A stretch of 64,000 bases of DNA, taken from the NCBI RefSeq assembly GCF_002245695.1, contig NZ_NOII01000011.1, forward strand, positions 186,001 to 250,000, in the 5' to 3' direction. The position numbers and the translations under genes were made by a program. Shown in pieces: positions 23,791-32,458 of this stretch. Position 1 is the first letter of the stretch. Each line of letters starts with the position of its first letter. The stretch comes from Fictibacillus aquaticus (GTDB taxonomy: Bacteria > Bacillota > Bacilli > Bacillales > Fictibacillaceae). A model generated the notes under the pieces. The model worked only from the letters and a program-made list of their open reading frames with translations. It did no database searches and was not told the origin of the DNA.

Positions 23791-25251
23791 TTAATACAGA
23801 CTCAGATTCTCCAGCCGTTCACTGACTTTGCGTTCGAGCAGGTTGAACGACTGCCACGACTCTTGCTTCTTCATCATGATTTTCTGATCAAGCAAAATCT
23901 GTTTTACCTTTTGATTGGAAGGTTCTTTTTCATACAAGTCCATCAAACCATCCAATCCAGCATAGGAAAGGGATGTAAGGTGATTAAGATCAATCTTGCC
24001 TGTTTCCTCATACCTTTGCATGTTCTGATTCACGATAAACTGATCGACGTTCACCATGTTAAGCGCAGTGTAGTAAACGAGCGCTGAGATGACATAAAAC
24101 CGCACGAGTGACAGCCTTTCCACCCACACTTTTATCAGGGTGAAAATAAAGATTACTGCGAGCAGCAGCATAAAGGAATGCGGAAGCACGCGGTCAAATG
24201 TAAACCCGTACGCGCTCTCATAAAGAGACAACCGGACAAAAGCTGATACGAGCATAATTCCGCTGACGATAATGAGCAATGTGAGAAGCAGCTTTACCGC
24301 TGCCTTCAAAGCTCGGTTTATAAGATGAGTGAACGTGATAACACCATTCAGAAGAGACAGGTTGATAAGCGTTACCGCCAGCAGCTCGAAGAATCCCCGT
24401 CGTGCATACTCGGCAAACGTGTAGCTCTCCTGCAATGTTCCGCTGAAAAAGTATTGAAACTGCAGCGAAGCAAAGAGTACGTACACCGCGTTCACCATTA
24501 ATAAAAGGGTGCAGACAATGATAGGATCCCAGCTGAATGCGCCCGGACGAAATTTCCCTTCCACAACGATGTCTCTGTGGGTTTTCAATACTTGAAGATA
24601 CCCAAACAGTACAGCTGAGATGATTAAGACTGCTAATGTACGGAAGATTCCTTCAAAAGGGTTAACCTGAATAAGCAGATCTGGAAGGTTTCCGACTAGC
24701 ATTTTAAATTTTTCGTCTGCTGAAGAGAGAAGGAGGATGACCACAAACAGCAGCGGTACAGACAGCAGCAAACCAATCGTAACTTTAATAAGCGCTTGTG
24801 TTGTTTTATTGCTTGTTTTGGGCTTTAATTTGCTTTTCAAGGATTTTAATACCGTCAGCACGTATGGAAACGTACTGAAGAATCTGGTCAATGTGTAAAA
24901 GATAAACGAAAATTTGTGCCATGGTATTAATTGATTGCCGGTAATCAAACTCATATGGAAAATAACAAGTACCGGTATGACGAGCTGGTTAAAGCCGTAA
25001 AAGAACATATTGGAGTAAAGGAAAAAGGTCGATGACAGCAGCCATATCGATAGAAGAACGAAAAAGCCGAACCGCCTATTCGTGAAATCAAATCCTTTAA
25101 AGCGCCAGAAAAACGTCCAATATAGCGCGGTTACAAATACAAAATAGGAAATACCGATCTTACTGTGAAAAAAAGACTGCTCTGCAAGAACTCCAAGCAA
25201 TGTGCATAAAATCATAAATACGATATCTGTTCTTTTCCATGATGCATTCAT
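23791..25251 (-). CDS. DUF4173 family polytopic membrane protein
   Basis: The 486-residue protein has about 12 hydrophobic segments. The family stretch QYFFSGTLQESYTFAEYARRG is followed by an FELL helix, and the chain ends in a soluble tail with YAGLDGLMDLYEKEP. DUF4173 proteins are found across Bacillota with no known function and often sit beside PadR/HAAS genes, as here. GGAGAGAG precedes ATG 25251. Confidence 0.8.
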   Translation of the reverse strand: MNASWKRTDIVFMILCTLLGVLAEQSFFHSKIGISYFVFVTALYWTFFWRFKGFDFTNRRFGFFVLLSIWLLSSTFFLYSNMFFYGFNQLVIPVLVIFHMSLITGNQLIPWHKFSFIFYTLTRFFSTFPYVLTVLKSLKSKLKPKTSNKTTQALIKVTIGLLLSVPLLFVVILLLSSADEKFKMLVGNLPDLLIQVNPFEGIFRTLAVLIISAVLFGYLQVLKTHRDIVVEGKFRPGAFSWDPIIVCTLLLMVNAVYVLFASLQFQYFFSGTLQESYTFAEYARRGFFELLAVTLINLSLLNGVITFTHLINRALKAAVKLLLTLLIIVSGIMLVSAFVRLSLYESAYGFTFDRVLPHSFMLLLAVIFIFTLIKVWVERLSLVRFYVISALVYYTALNMVNVDQFIVNQNMQRYEETGKIDLNHLTSLSYAGLDGLMDLYEKEPSNQKVKQILLDQKIMMKKQESWQSFNLLERKVSERLENLSLY

Positions 25252-25279
25252 TTTACTCTCTCCTTTTTATATCGTTATT

Positions 25280-25304
25280 CTATATACATAGTAATTCTAT
25301 ATAG
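25280..25304. promoter_or_regulatory. Possible operator upstream of the DUF4173 gene
   Basis: CTATATA, 11 bases, TATATAG form an inverted repeat 29 bases before the DUF4173 start. It also appears as a repeated ATTCTATATA. The neighbouring PadR regulator is a candidate to bind it; this is inference. Confidence 0.4.
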
Positions 25305-25319
25305 TTATGCAAAAAAAAT

Positions 25320-25967
25320 TTAGACTGACTTCTTCTTTCCCCACTTGTAGCCGGCATAGCATACGGGATACATCAAGAAAAACGCACCGACGCATAGCGT
25401 GATAAACGTCTCAGTAAGCAGAGGATCAAACCATTCATGCGGAACGACGCGGAACAGCACAAGCAACATGAGCCCGAAATTCGGAATAACCGAGATGGCG
25501 AACGTCTTTTTCATGAGGGATCTTCCTCTAGCACCGAAGCTCTTGCCAATCTCGTAGCCGAGCAGCGCCCAGAAGCCAAGGTAGATGGCCATAATCAGCA
25601 GCGGTATAGATGTCAGTGCAGCCCACGTGTGCCGTACCCATGCATATTGGCTTTGAAAGTGCACGAATGTCAGAATGCTTCCTCCCACAAAGAAGGCAGC
25701 GTTCAGCAGCAGAAAAAGATAAAACGTCTTACTTGGCGTTACTGACAGTTCCTCTTGCCAAAGCATCGCCACTTCTTTCGGATGGCCGATACGCTCAGCG
25801 AAAATCCGCTCCCATTCGTCCGTGGTTTTTATCTCTTCTATCTTTTCCTGGACGAGTTCGCTTAAATGGGAATCGTAATCCTGCAGAATATCGCGTTTTT
25901 GCGGATGTTTCTTTAGTTCTTTTTCGAGCTTCTGTAAATATGAAGCCTTCACATTAAGATGGATCAT
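25320..25967 (-). CDS. HAAS-domain membrane protein (DUF1129/DUF1700-like)
   Basis: The 215-residue protein begins with a HAAS-type helical domain ([39 protein letters not shown]) and continues with four or five membrane helices. HAAS proteins are typically encoded directly after a PadR regulator and are thought to respond to or modulate it. The ATG at 25967 lies within the PadR gene (14-base overlap), so translation is coupled. Confidence 0.78.
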   Translation of the reverse strand: MIHLNVKASYLQKLEKELKKHPQKRDILQDYDSHLSELVQEKIEEIKTTDEWERIFAERIGHPKEVAMLWQEELSVTPSKTFYLFLLLNAAFFVGGSILTFVHFQSQYAWVRHTWAALTSIPLLIMAIYLGFWALLGYEIGKSFGARGRSLMKKTFAISVIPNFGLMLLVLFRVVPHEWFDPLLTETFITLCVGAFFLMYPVCYAGYKWGKKKSV

Positions 25968-26307
25968 GCTCCGGACTCCCCATCACTTTGTTGATGACCT
26001 GGACGAACTGCTGCCATTCTTCTGTTTTCTCTTTCAGCATCTGCACGCCTTCATCCGTAATTCGGTAATACTTGCGCGCAGGGCCTTTCTCCTGCTCCTG
26101 CCAATAGCACTCGATGTACTCCTGCTTTTCCAGCTTGTGAAGCGCCGGATAAAGCGTGCCTTCTTTCACCTGCAAGTGCTGGTCACTCCGCTTTTCAAGC
26201 TCCTTCACCAGCTCATAGCCGTACATATCCCGCTCCGCCAGCAGCTGCAGCACAACAAGTGACGTGCTTCCTTTCAACAATTCACGATTAAACAATGTAA
26301 ACTTCAC
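25954..26307 (-). CDS. PadR family transcriptional regulator
   Basis: The 117-residue protein is a compact PadR winged helix: [28 protein letters not shown], then [23 protein letters not shown] and [13 protein letters not shown]. It is followed by the HAAS gene and probably DUF4173. PadR proteins usually repress their own operons. TACCT...AGGTA upstream (about 26310-26335) may be part of its operator. The start is GTG 26307 with a weak ribosome site. Confidence 0.85.
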   Translation of the reverse strand: MKFTLFNRELLKGSTSLVVLQLLAERDMYGYELVKELEKRSDQHLQVKEGTLYPALHKLEKQEYIECYWQEQEKGPARKYYRITDEGVQMLKEKTEEWQQFVQVINKVMGSPEHDPS

Positions 26308-26425
26308 CTACCTAGAATTAAAAGGTACCTGTTATCAATGTATCACGGTTGGTAAATTTTATGCAAGTTTTTTTGACAGCTGTATAGAAATAAATGGTAA
26401 AATTTGTTTAGGAGGCGAACTCTGA

Positions 26426-26806
26426 ATGATTGCTCTTATATTCGCTATCGTTTGTTCCATCATACTTTTTAACCCTCATATTAAATGGTGGATAAAGACT
26501 GGTGCAGGCGTGTATTACGCAGTTTTAACGTATTTCTTTAACACCGGCAGACAGGAAATTGAAGATAAATATCATTATAAAGGACCAATCGAGGTTTATT
26601 GGGATAAAAATTCCGATTACGTTGACGCCTATTACGGATTTTTCACCATTCCGTTTATGGTGCTGCTTATTTATTCGTATTACTTGTGGCTGAAACATTG
26701 TAAAACGAAAACGCAAAAATTTTGGATCGTTCTCAGCATCATTCCTGTTGGGCTGCTGTTTCTATGGCTGTCGATTCTGTTGGGGATGTTGGGTTATCGT
26801 CCATAA
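26426..26806 (+). CDS. Small membrane protein of unknown function
   Basis: The 126-residue protein has four predicted helices (ALIFAIVCSIILFNPH, WWIKTGAGVYYAVLTYFF, FFTIPFMVLLIYSYYLW, FWIVLSIIPVGLLFLWL). A charged stretch EIEDKYHYKGPIEVYWDKNSDY lies between the second and third. I recognise no family. GGAGG lies 10 bases before ATG 26426. The GNAT gene follows closely. Confidence 0.6.
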   Translation: MIALIFAIVCSIILFNPHIKWWIKTGAGVYYAVLTYFFNTGRQEIEDKYHYKGPIEVYWDKNSDYVDAYYGFFTIPFMVLLIYSYYLWLKHCKTKTQKFWIVLSIIPVGLLFLWLSILLGMLGYRP

Positions 26807-26827
26807 AAACTAAAGGCAGGCTATGTG

Positions 26828-27418
26828 ATGAATATCCAAATGTTGTTTGCGGAGTTTCCAGTATTGTCTTCTGAGTACCTAGAACTTAAAAGAATTGAAG
26901 CCGGCGATTTGGATGATGTTTTTGCCATCTACAGCAACGAACGAGTTTTTGCGTATTGCGGCATACTTCCTAAATCCAACAAAGCTGTTGTACAGAACAT
27001 GATCGGCTATTTTGACCGTGATTTTCATAAGCAGACGAGGATTAAGTGGGGCATTTTTGTTGAGGGCCGCCTTGCCGGTATTATTGAAGCGTTTGATTTC
27101 AGCAAAAAGGTAGAGATGGTGACGATCGGTTATTTTCTTGCCGAGTCTTATTGGGGAAAAGGGATCGCAACGGAAGCTGTTCGACTGCTTGTGGAATTTT
27201 TGTTCGAAAAAGGTGAGTTTAACAGAATTCAGGCAGAAGTGATGCCTGAGAACACTGCATCCAAGCATGTTCTAGTGAAAAACGGATTCATCTGTGAAGG
27301 CACGCTTCGCCAGGCGACACTCTGGGTCGGCAAAGGAATTGTAGATTTAGAGATTTACTCGATGCTGAAGAGCGAGTTTTCGGAATTGAAAACAACTAAA
27401 AAAGTATACGTGAGGTAA
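26828..27418 (+). CDS. GNAT acetyltransferase, RimJ/RimL type
   Basis: A 196-residue acetyltransferase of the Acetyltransf_3 type. LELKRIEAGDLDDVFAIYSNERV opens the fold, LAESYWGKGIATEAVRLLVEFLFEK is the acetyl-CoA site, and QAEVMPENTASKHVLVKNGFICEG is the typical end. Substrates of this group include ribosomal-protein N-termini and free amino acids, so the target is unknown. AAAGGCAGG supports ATG 26828 rather than GTG 26825. Confidence 0.82.
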   Translation: MNIQMLFAEFPVLSSEYLELKRIEAGDLDDVFAIYSNERVFAYCGILPKSNKAVVQNMIGYFDRDFHKQTRIKWGIFVEGRLAGIIEAFDFSKKVEMVTIGYFLAESYWGKGIATEAVRLLVEFLFEKGEFNRIQAEVMPENTASKHVLVKNGFICEGTLRQATLWVGKGIVDLEIYSMLKSEFSELKTTKKVYVR

Positions 27419-27423
27419 GTGCT

Positions 27424-27690
27424 GTGAAGAAATATGGTCTAGCTTCAATTATTTTTTTCTTAATCTCCGCTTTGTTTTATGCTGCTGTGATGTTCGGCAA
27501 CTTAGACGATTTATTTCCTGGTTCAGTTACGATTGCTGTGGCTGTCATATTGCCTGTTGCCGGATTGATTACATCCATTTTAAGCAGCAAAGGCGCAATG
27601 AGAACGATAGGTTTGGTCGGCAACCTAGTTGTTCTGTTTTTCTCTGTCATTATACCCGCTGCATCTTTGCTATTTTGGAATCAGCCTTAA
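27424..27690 (+). CDS. Small membrane protein
   Basis: This 88-residue protein has three hydrophobic helices (IIFFLISALFYAAVMFG, VAVILPVAGLITSILSS, LVVLFFSVIIPAASLLFW), resembling small DUF-type integral membrane proteins. No family is assigned. It starts at GTG 27424, five bases after the GNAT stop, and is followed by a terminator. Confidence 0.6.
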   Translation: MKKYGLASIIFFLISALFYAAVMFGNLDDLFPGSVTIAVAVILPVAGLITSILSSKGAMRTIGLVGNLVVLFFSVIIPAASLLFWNQP

Positions 27691-27719
27691 AAGGGTAGCC
27701 CTCATGCGGGCTGCCCTTT
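27691..27719. terminator. Terminator between convergent genes
   Basis: AAGGGTAGCCC and GGGCTGCCCTT form an 11-pair stem with one G-T pair, followed by TCTTGC on the plus strand. On the minus strand the A-rich left flank gives TTAAGG. Confidence 0.7.
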
Positions 27720-27724
27720 CTTGC

Positions 27725-28426
27725 TTAAAAATTCGTTTTAAACCAATCTAAAATATCTTTTGCCATATCCTCTGAAATAGAATGATTAATTCCTTCATAT
27801 TTCAAAAACAGAACGCTGTCTTTTCTAGGGGAATGCGAGTAAAAATCTTCTTGACCGGCAATGGGAACAACCCCATCTTCAAGTCCATGAAGAAACAGCA
27901 CCGGTGCCACTTCATCTCTGCTGCAATATTTCGGGTCATAGCTTTTAAATAGCGCAAGCTCGTCATCACTTAATGGATGACGGCCGTCTCTATCTCTAAA
28001 GATCGTTTCAGAAGTTACGAAAGAACTTGAGCCGTTAACATTCACGATGCCAGCAAAGCCGCTTTGTTTGAAAAAGATACCGCTCGCAATAAAGCCGCCC
28101 ATTGAACTGCCATACAGGATGGTATCCTCTTTTGATAGATTCAATACCGAAAGCAGCTCATTCATTTCATCGATGCTTTCAAAAATCGTTTTCCAAAAGT
28201 ACGTTTGCATGATTGCTTTTTCAAAGTGATCGTCCAGCGGGCTTCTCGTATCATGATAAATAATTTCCGGTAAAATCACATCAAAACCAGCCTGTGCTAA
28301 CCTTTCTGCCAGAAGCATTTGAGTTTCTATTGTCGAACCCCATCCATGATACATGAGAACCGTTTTGTTTTTAGTTTCTCCAATGGCATGAAGGCGCTTA
28401 TGTGGGAAAGCTGTCATATTCTTCAT
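27725..28426 (-). CDS. Alpha/beta hydrolase (esterase/dipeptidyl-peptidase-like)
   Basis: The 233-residue protein has the alpha/beta hydrolase fold: oxyanion region MYHGWGS, nucleophile elbow GSSMGGF, an acidic residue in LHGLEDGVVP and the catalytic His in INHSISE. It resembles YitV/YqiA-type intracellular esterases. It is separated from mqnD by six bases on the same strand, so it is probably cotranscribed with the mqnB-mqnD pair. The substrate is unknown. Confidence 0.78.
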   Translation of the reverse strand: MKNMTAFPHKRLHAIGETKNKTVLMYHGWGSTIETQMLLAERLAQAGFDVILPEIIYHDTRSPLDDHFEKAIMQTYFWKTIFESIDEMNELLSVLNLSKEDTILYGSSMGGFIASGIFFKQSGFAGIVNVNGSSSFVTSETIFRDRDGRHPLSDDELALFKSYDPKYCSRDEVAPVLFLHGLEDGVVPIAGQEDFYSHSPRKDSVLFLKYEGINHSISEDMAKDILDWFKTNF

Positions 28427-28432
28427 CTTTTT

Positions 28433-29287
28433 TTACCTTGTTTTTAATAGTTTTGTATAATCCTTTTCCGGAACAATACCTTCCTCTGCGGCACGGTTCA
28501 GCAAAGACGTGATCGCTTCGAACCCTTTTTCTCCAAGATCACGGGTAAATTCGTTCACATACAAGTCAATATGAGACTGGGCCACTTCCTCGGACAGCTC
28601 GTCCGCGTGCTGCATCACGTAATCACGGGATGCTCCAGGGTTCGCCCACGCGTATTCAACGGATTGGCGGATCCAGCCTGTTACAGCATCAAGATCGAGC
28701 GTCTTTTTAGCGATAATTGCACCAAGCGGAATCGGCAGTCCCGTATCGCTCTCCCACCATTCGCCCATATCAGCGAGCATAGTCAGCCCGAAGTTTTGGT
28801 ACGTGAAGCGCGCTTCATGAATGACGAGTCCTGCATCGATCCGGCCATCCTTCACTGCAGGCATGATCTCATTAAACGGCATAACGACAATCTCGCCTAC
28901 TCCGCCTGGTACGTTCTGTGCCGCCCATAACCGGAATAAAAGATAGGCTGTCGAGCGTTCGCTCGGTACAGCGACCTTTGCACCTGACAGTGTCGCTGGA
29001 TCCGCCTTTTCTGGATCATTCACCAAAACGAGCGGACCGCAGCCGCGCCCGAGAGCTCCGCCGCACAGGATGAGCGCATAGTCGTCCCGCACATACGGCA
29101 ATGCGGCATATGAAATTTTAAGGATATCAAGCTCGTCCGCTTCAGCAGCAAGCTCGTTCGTGATATTGATATCTGCATACGTGACGTCAAATTCAGGCGC
29201 TCCAGAAACAAGCCCATGTGTGAGCGCGTGAAAGACAAACGTGTCGTTCGGACATGGTGAAAAGGCGATGCTTAGCTTTTTGTTCAT
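28433..29287 (-). CDS. mqnD: 1,4-dihydroxy-6-naphthoate synthase (futalosine pathway)
   Basis: The 284-residue protein matches MqnD: FSPCPNDTFVFHALTHG at the N-terminus, ISYAALPYV, GRGCGPLVL, and the conserved His in GLVIHEARFTYQNFGL. MqnD converts cyclic dehypoxanthinyl futalosine to 1,4-dihydroxy-6-naphthoate in the alternative menaquinone route. The stop of mqnB and the ATG of mqnD are adjacent (one-base gap or less), and GGAGG lies inside the end of mqnB. B. subtilis uses the classical Men route instead. Confidence 0.9.
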   Translation of the reverse strand: MNKKLSIAFSPCPNDTFVFHALTHGLVSGAPEFDVTYADINITNELAAEADELDILKISYAALPYVRDDYALILCGGALGRGCGPLVLVNDPEKADPATLSGAKVAVPSERSTAYLLFRLWAAQNVPGGVGEIVVMPFNEIMPAVKDGRIDAGLVIHEARFTYQNFGLTMLADMGEWWESDTGLPIPLGAIIAKKTLDLDAVTGWIRQSVEYAWANPGASRDYVMQHADELSEEVAQSHIDLYVNEFTRDLGEKGFEAITSLLNRAAEEGIVPEKDYTKLLKTR

Positions 29288-29947
29288 TTAAAAAACCTCC
29301 GTTATGACTTTGCTTGCTGATTCGAGTGCGGCCAGCGCATCTTTAATGCGCCATGCCGATCTGACGCGTGGTCCGATGGCGTTTGAGATTGCCCGAAGCT
29401 CAAGCACAGGCACGTTATAGCTGCGTGCCGCAGACGCGACGCCGTATCCTTCCATCGCTTCCGCCACTGCATCAGGCTCTCGCGCCTGAAGATCCGCCGT
29501 CGTTTCAGCCGTTCCGGTAACTGTGGATAATGTGAGTACCGTACCCCGGTTAGTTATTATTCCTGTTGCTTCGAGCGCAGAGGTCAAAGCGCCCGCAAGG
29601 TGTTCTTCCACTGCTATTCTTGTGGATGATCCGAATCCGAGGTCATCCAGCGGAATGAATCCGTCCGGTGACTCTGCACCTAAATCCGCTGAAACGATTT
29701 CTGAGGCCACAACGACCGAACCAACATCTGCTTTATCCGTGAACCCTCCTGCAATACCGGCGCATATTACGAGGCTGTACTCTTCCTTTTGCAGCGCTTT
29801 AGTCGTTTCAATAGCTGCTGAGACCGGTCCGACACCGGCCAGCACGACGTCCACTCTTTTATTAAAATCAATACCGCGCAAAACCGCATCCCGTTCCGCT
29901 TCCACAGAGGTCATCACGAGAATGCGTCCCTCACTGCTCTCCATCAT
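29288..29947 (-). CDS. mqnB: Futalosine hydrolase
   Basis: The protein of about 219 residues is a nucleoside-phosphorylase-fold hydrolase. VMTSVEAERDAVLRG, LAGVGPVSAAI, ICAGIAGGF, MEGYGVASAA and ELRAISNAIG fit MqnB. It removes hypoxanthine from futalosine, upstream of MqnC and MqnD. Two adjacent ATGs (29947 and 29944) follow GGGGAG; a GTG at 29959 is also possible. The gene contains the 12-base core of the GTAC repeat in frame. Confidence 0.88.
   Translation of the reverse strand: MMESSEGRILVMTSVEAERDAVLRGIDFNKRVDVVLAGVGPVSAAIETTKALQKEEYSLVICAGIAGGFTDKADVGSVVVASEIVSADLGAESPDGFIPLDDLGFGSSTRIAVEEHLAGALTSALEATGIITNRGTVLTLSTVTGTAETTADLQAREPDAVAEAMEGYGVASAARSYNVPVLELRAISNAIGPRVRSAWRIKDALAALESASKVITEVF
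29536..29547. repeat. 12-base GTAC core inside mqnB
   Basis: GTACCGTACCCC, identical to the repeat arm, lies within mqnB and encodes part of NRGTVL. There is no second arm close by. Confidence 0.7.
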
Positions 29948-30044
29948 TTTTCTCCCCACACTTCCCTGTCATTCTAGTACTAGCATACCTAATGAGCCGT
30001 TTGTCTGTAAAATATTGCGGGTAGCAGTATATGAGGTGAAATGA

Positions 30045-30350
30045 ATGAAAAAACCATTCAAAGAATACATGATCGTTTGGATTGTCATTTGCCTGATAAC
30101 TTGGCCGTTTTTTCCGATGAAAGAATGGGGAGTTATCAGTATCTTATTACTGTGTTTTGTCGTGGTTATGTTTCTTCTTTATACCGCCATCCGCAAGGCT
30201 TGGATTGCGTACATTCTGTCTTTTATCGCCGCATTGATAACCGTGTATTTTATTAATCTGCTGACAAACGGCAACGTACCGTACCCCATCGTTATTATTT
30301 TGGGTTTATTTCACGGGATCCGCTTCTTTGTGACAGGACGTTTTAAATAA
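30045..30350 (+). CDS. Small membrane protein of unknown function
   Basis: This 101-residue protein has three predicted helices (MIVWIVICLITWPFF, VISILLLCFVVVMFLLY, YILSFIAALITVYFINLL) and ends with HGIRFFVTGRFK. No family is recognised. GAGGTG lies about eight bases before ATG 30045. The gene contains a copy of the 12-base GTAC core at 30276-30287. Confidence 0.62.
   Translation: MKKPFKEYMIVWIVICLITWPFFPMKEWGVISILLLCFVVVMFLLYTAIRKAWIAYILSFIAALITVYFINLLTNGNVPYPIVIILGLFHGIRFFVTGRFK
30276..30287. repeat. 12-base GTAC core inside a coding gene
   Basis: GTACCGTACCCC is identical to the repeat arm and encodes NVPYP in the membrane-protein gene. It is 740 bases from the copy in mqnB, in the same orientation. 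Confidence 0.7.
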
Positions 30351-30384
30351 ATGCAGAATTCTTTAGCTGAAGGGGGCTTTATTA

Positions 30385-31146
30385 ATGAAGGACGATAAGT
30401 TATTTACAGCTTATATAAAAAGTGCAGAGCACCACTTTAGCGGGTGGGATTTTTCTTATATTACAGATACGGGGCGCATGCAGTCTGAGCTGCTGCCTTG
30501 GTCATATGGGAGTATGGCGGCTACCCTTGTTCAAAATTGCGATGCTTTTCTCGATATGGGAACCGGCGGAGGCGAGTTTTTATCAAAATTGCGGCCTTTT
30601 CCTGAAGTTGCATGGGCGACAGAAGCCTATCCTCCAAACGTACCAATCGCGGCTAAACGGCTTGAACCGCTTGGAGTCAAAGTAGCACAGGTTGAGGACG
30701 ATACCACTCTCCCATTTGACGATAACCAGTTTGATGTCATCATTAACCGGCACGAATCTTACTCTCCAAAAGAAGTGCGGCGAATTATTAAGGACGGCAG
30801 TATCTTTTTAACGCAACAGGTAGGCGGGACTGACTGCATTCAGATCAATGAGGCGCTCGGCGTTCCGGCAAATGATGAGTTTGCGCACTGGAATTTGCAC
30901 TTTGCAGCAGAAGAGCTGCTCCAGAACGGATTTAAGATTACATACAGCAATGAATCGTATCCTGCTCAGCGTTTTTACGATATCGGAGCACTAATCTATT
31001 ATTTAAAAGCGATCCCATGGCAGCTGGAAGATTTCAGCGTTGAAAAAAGCTTGGAGAAGCTATATGAAATCCATACGCAGATTCAGTCTAATGGGTATTT
31101 CGATGTCCGGCAGGATCGGTTTGTGATTAAAGCAGAGGCCATATAA
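30385..31146 (+). CDS. Class I SAM-dependent methyltransferase
   Basis: The 253-residue protein has motif I FLDMGTGGGEF near residue 55, an acidic end of strand 2 (ATEAYPPNVP), and FDVIINRHESYSPKEVRRIIKDGS as motifs post-II and III. The C-terminal half is specific to a Bacillus group of small-molecule methyltransferases with no known substrate. AAGGGGGC precedes ATG 30385. It is a single gene with a shared terminator. Confidence 0.8.
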   Translation: MKDDKLFTAYIKSAEHHFSGWDFSYITDTGRMQSELLPWSYGSMAATLVQNCDAFLDMGTGGGEFLSKLRPFPEVAWATEAYPPNVPIAAKRLEPLGVKVAQVEDDTTLPFDDNQFDVIINRHESYSPKEVRRIIKDGSIFLTQQVGGTDCIQINEALGVPANDEFAHWNLHFAAEELLQNGFKITYSNESYPAQRFYDIGALIYYLKAIPWQLEDFSVEKSLEKLYEIHTQIQSNGYFDVRQDRFVIKAEAI

Positions 31147-31148
31147 AA

Positions 31149-31179
31149 AAAACGGCAGGTGTCAGGCACCTGCCGTTTT
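31149..31179. terminator. Bidirectional terminator
   Basis: AAAACGGCAGGTG and CACCTGCCGTTTT are perfectly complementary over 13 bases with a five-base loop, between two convergent genes. Confidence 0.9.
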
Positions 31180-31183
31180 ATCA

Positions 31184-32380
31184 TTATCCCTTTTGTATAA
31201 AAACCACTTTCAAATAGTTACCTTCTTTAAACTCACGGTGGTATTTGAAATCAGTTGGGAGTTTGAACTCTTCTAAAATTTTATATTTACCGCCTGTTTG
31301 CTTGAAGGCTTTGTCGATAAAATCTTTAAACTTTGTCATGCCGAATGTGGCGCAGTTGGAAGATGCCACGATCACACCGTTTTTCTCTGTGATGGCAATC
31401 GCCTGTTCAAGCAGTCCAGTGTAGTCTTTTTCTGCTGAAAATGTGTGTTTCTTGGAACGCGCAAAGCTTGGAGGATCAAGGATGACCATATCAAACGAAA
31501 GCTGCTTGCGGACTGCGTACTTAAAGTAGTTGAACACATCCTCAACAATAATGTCGTGCTCGCTGTAGTCAATGCCGTTCACACTGAACTGCTCCTGCGT
31601 TTTTACGCGGCTACGGTTAGCGAGGTCAACACTCGTCGTTTTTACCGCACCGCCGAGTGCAGCAGCTACAGAAAACGCACCCGTATACGAAAACGTGTTG
31701 AGCACAGTCTTGCCTTTCGCATATTTATCGCGGATGGTCTTGCGCACGTCACGCTGATCCAGGAACACGCCAACCATCGCGCCGTCGTTCAAATATACTG
31801 CGAAGTGAATGCCATTTTCCCTTACGAGCAGCGGTTCAGGCGCTTTTTCGCCTTCCACAAAATCATCGCCCTCGATATACGTCCCTTTTCCGGCAAAACG
31901 CTTTTTCTCATAAATCCCTTTTACTTTTTCAACATTATTTTTCAGCGCCGTAATGATGTCATTCTTGAACGCGTAAACACCCTCGCTGTACCACGTGATC
32001 ACATAATAATTGTTATAATGATCAATCGTCACACCGCCGATTCCGTCTCCCTCACCGTTAAATACGCGGAAAGCCGTCGTTTCATAATCTTTGAAAAGCG
32101 CTTCTCGGTGGGCAACCGCCGTTTTCATCTTTTGATTGAAGAAGCTATCATCAATCACTTCCTGCGGGTCACGCGTCAATATCCAGCCGCGCCCCTTATT
32201 TTGCTTGCCGTAGTAGCCTTTGCCAAGAAACGTGTTTTTCTCGTCAAAAAGCTCGACAATCGTCCCCTCTTCTTTTATTTCATGCAGATTAAGGACGGCA
32301 TCCTCCGAAATAAGCGGATACCCTGCTTTCAAGCTCTTCACATAAGCTTGCTTTACTTTTAAACGCGCTGTCTTTTTCAT
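31184..32380 (-). CDS. RlmI-like 23S rRNA cytosine-C5 methyltransferase
   Basis: The protein of about 398 residues has an N-terminal PUA-like domain, a central RNA-binding part and a class I methyltransferase domain. FSYTGAFSVAAALGGA is motif I and DMVILDPPSFARSKK is the DPPxF motif; SNCATFGM carries a Cys near the active site. E. coli RlmI methylates C1962 of 23S rRNA; the Bacillus relative is YwbD. GAGGCAATT places the start at ATG 32380, not at the upstream frame start at 32401. Confidence 0.82.
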   Translation of the reverse strand: MKKTARLKVKQAYVKSLKAGYPLISEDAVLNLHEIKEEGTIVELFDEKNTFLGKGYYGKQNKGRGWILTRDPQEVIDDSFFNQKMKTAVAHREALFKDYETTAFRVFNGEGDGIGGVTIDHYNNYYVITWYSEGVYAFKNDIITALKNNVEKVKGIYEKKRFAGKGTYIEGDDFVEGEKAPEPLLVRENGIHFAVYLNDGAMVGVFLDQRDVRKTIRDKYAKGKTVLNTFSYTGAFSVAAALGGAVKTTSVDLANRSRVKTQEQFSVNGIDYSEHDIIVEDVFNYFKYAVRKQLSFDMVILDPPSFARSKKHTFSAEKDYTGLLEQAIAITEKNGVIVASSNCATFGMTKFKDFIDKAFKQTGGKYKILEEFKLPTDFKYHREFKEGNYLKVVFIQKG

Positions 32381-32420
32381 AATTGCCTCTATTCTTCTCA
32401 TTTGTATTTTAATAATAAAA

Positions 32421-32442
32421 GCCTTTCCACGACCGGAAAGGC
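32421..32442 (-). terminator. Terminator of recQ
   Basis: GCCTTTCC and GGAAAGGC form an eight-pair stem. On the minus strand TTTTATTATT follows. Confidence 0.8.
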
Positions 32443-32458
32443 ATATGCGTAAATCTCA

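Noticed and set aside
31445-32362. 305-codon plus-strand open frame inside the rRNA methyltransferase gene
   Set aside because: It is antisense to a clear conserved protein and has no ribosome site or recognisable domain.
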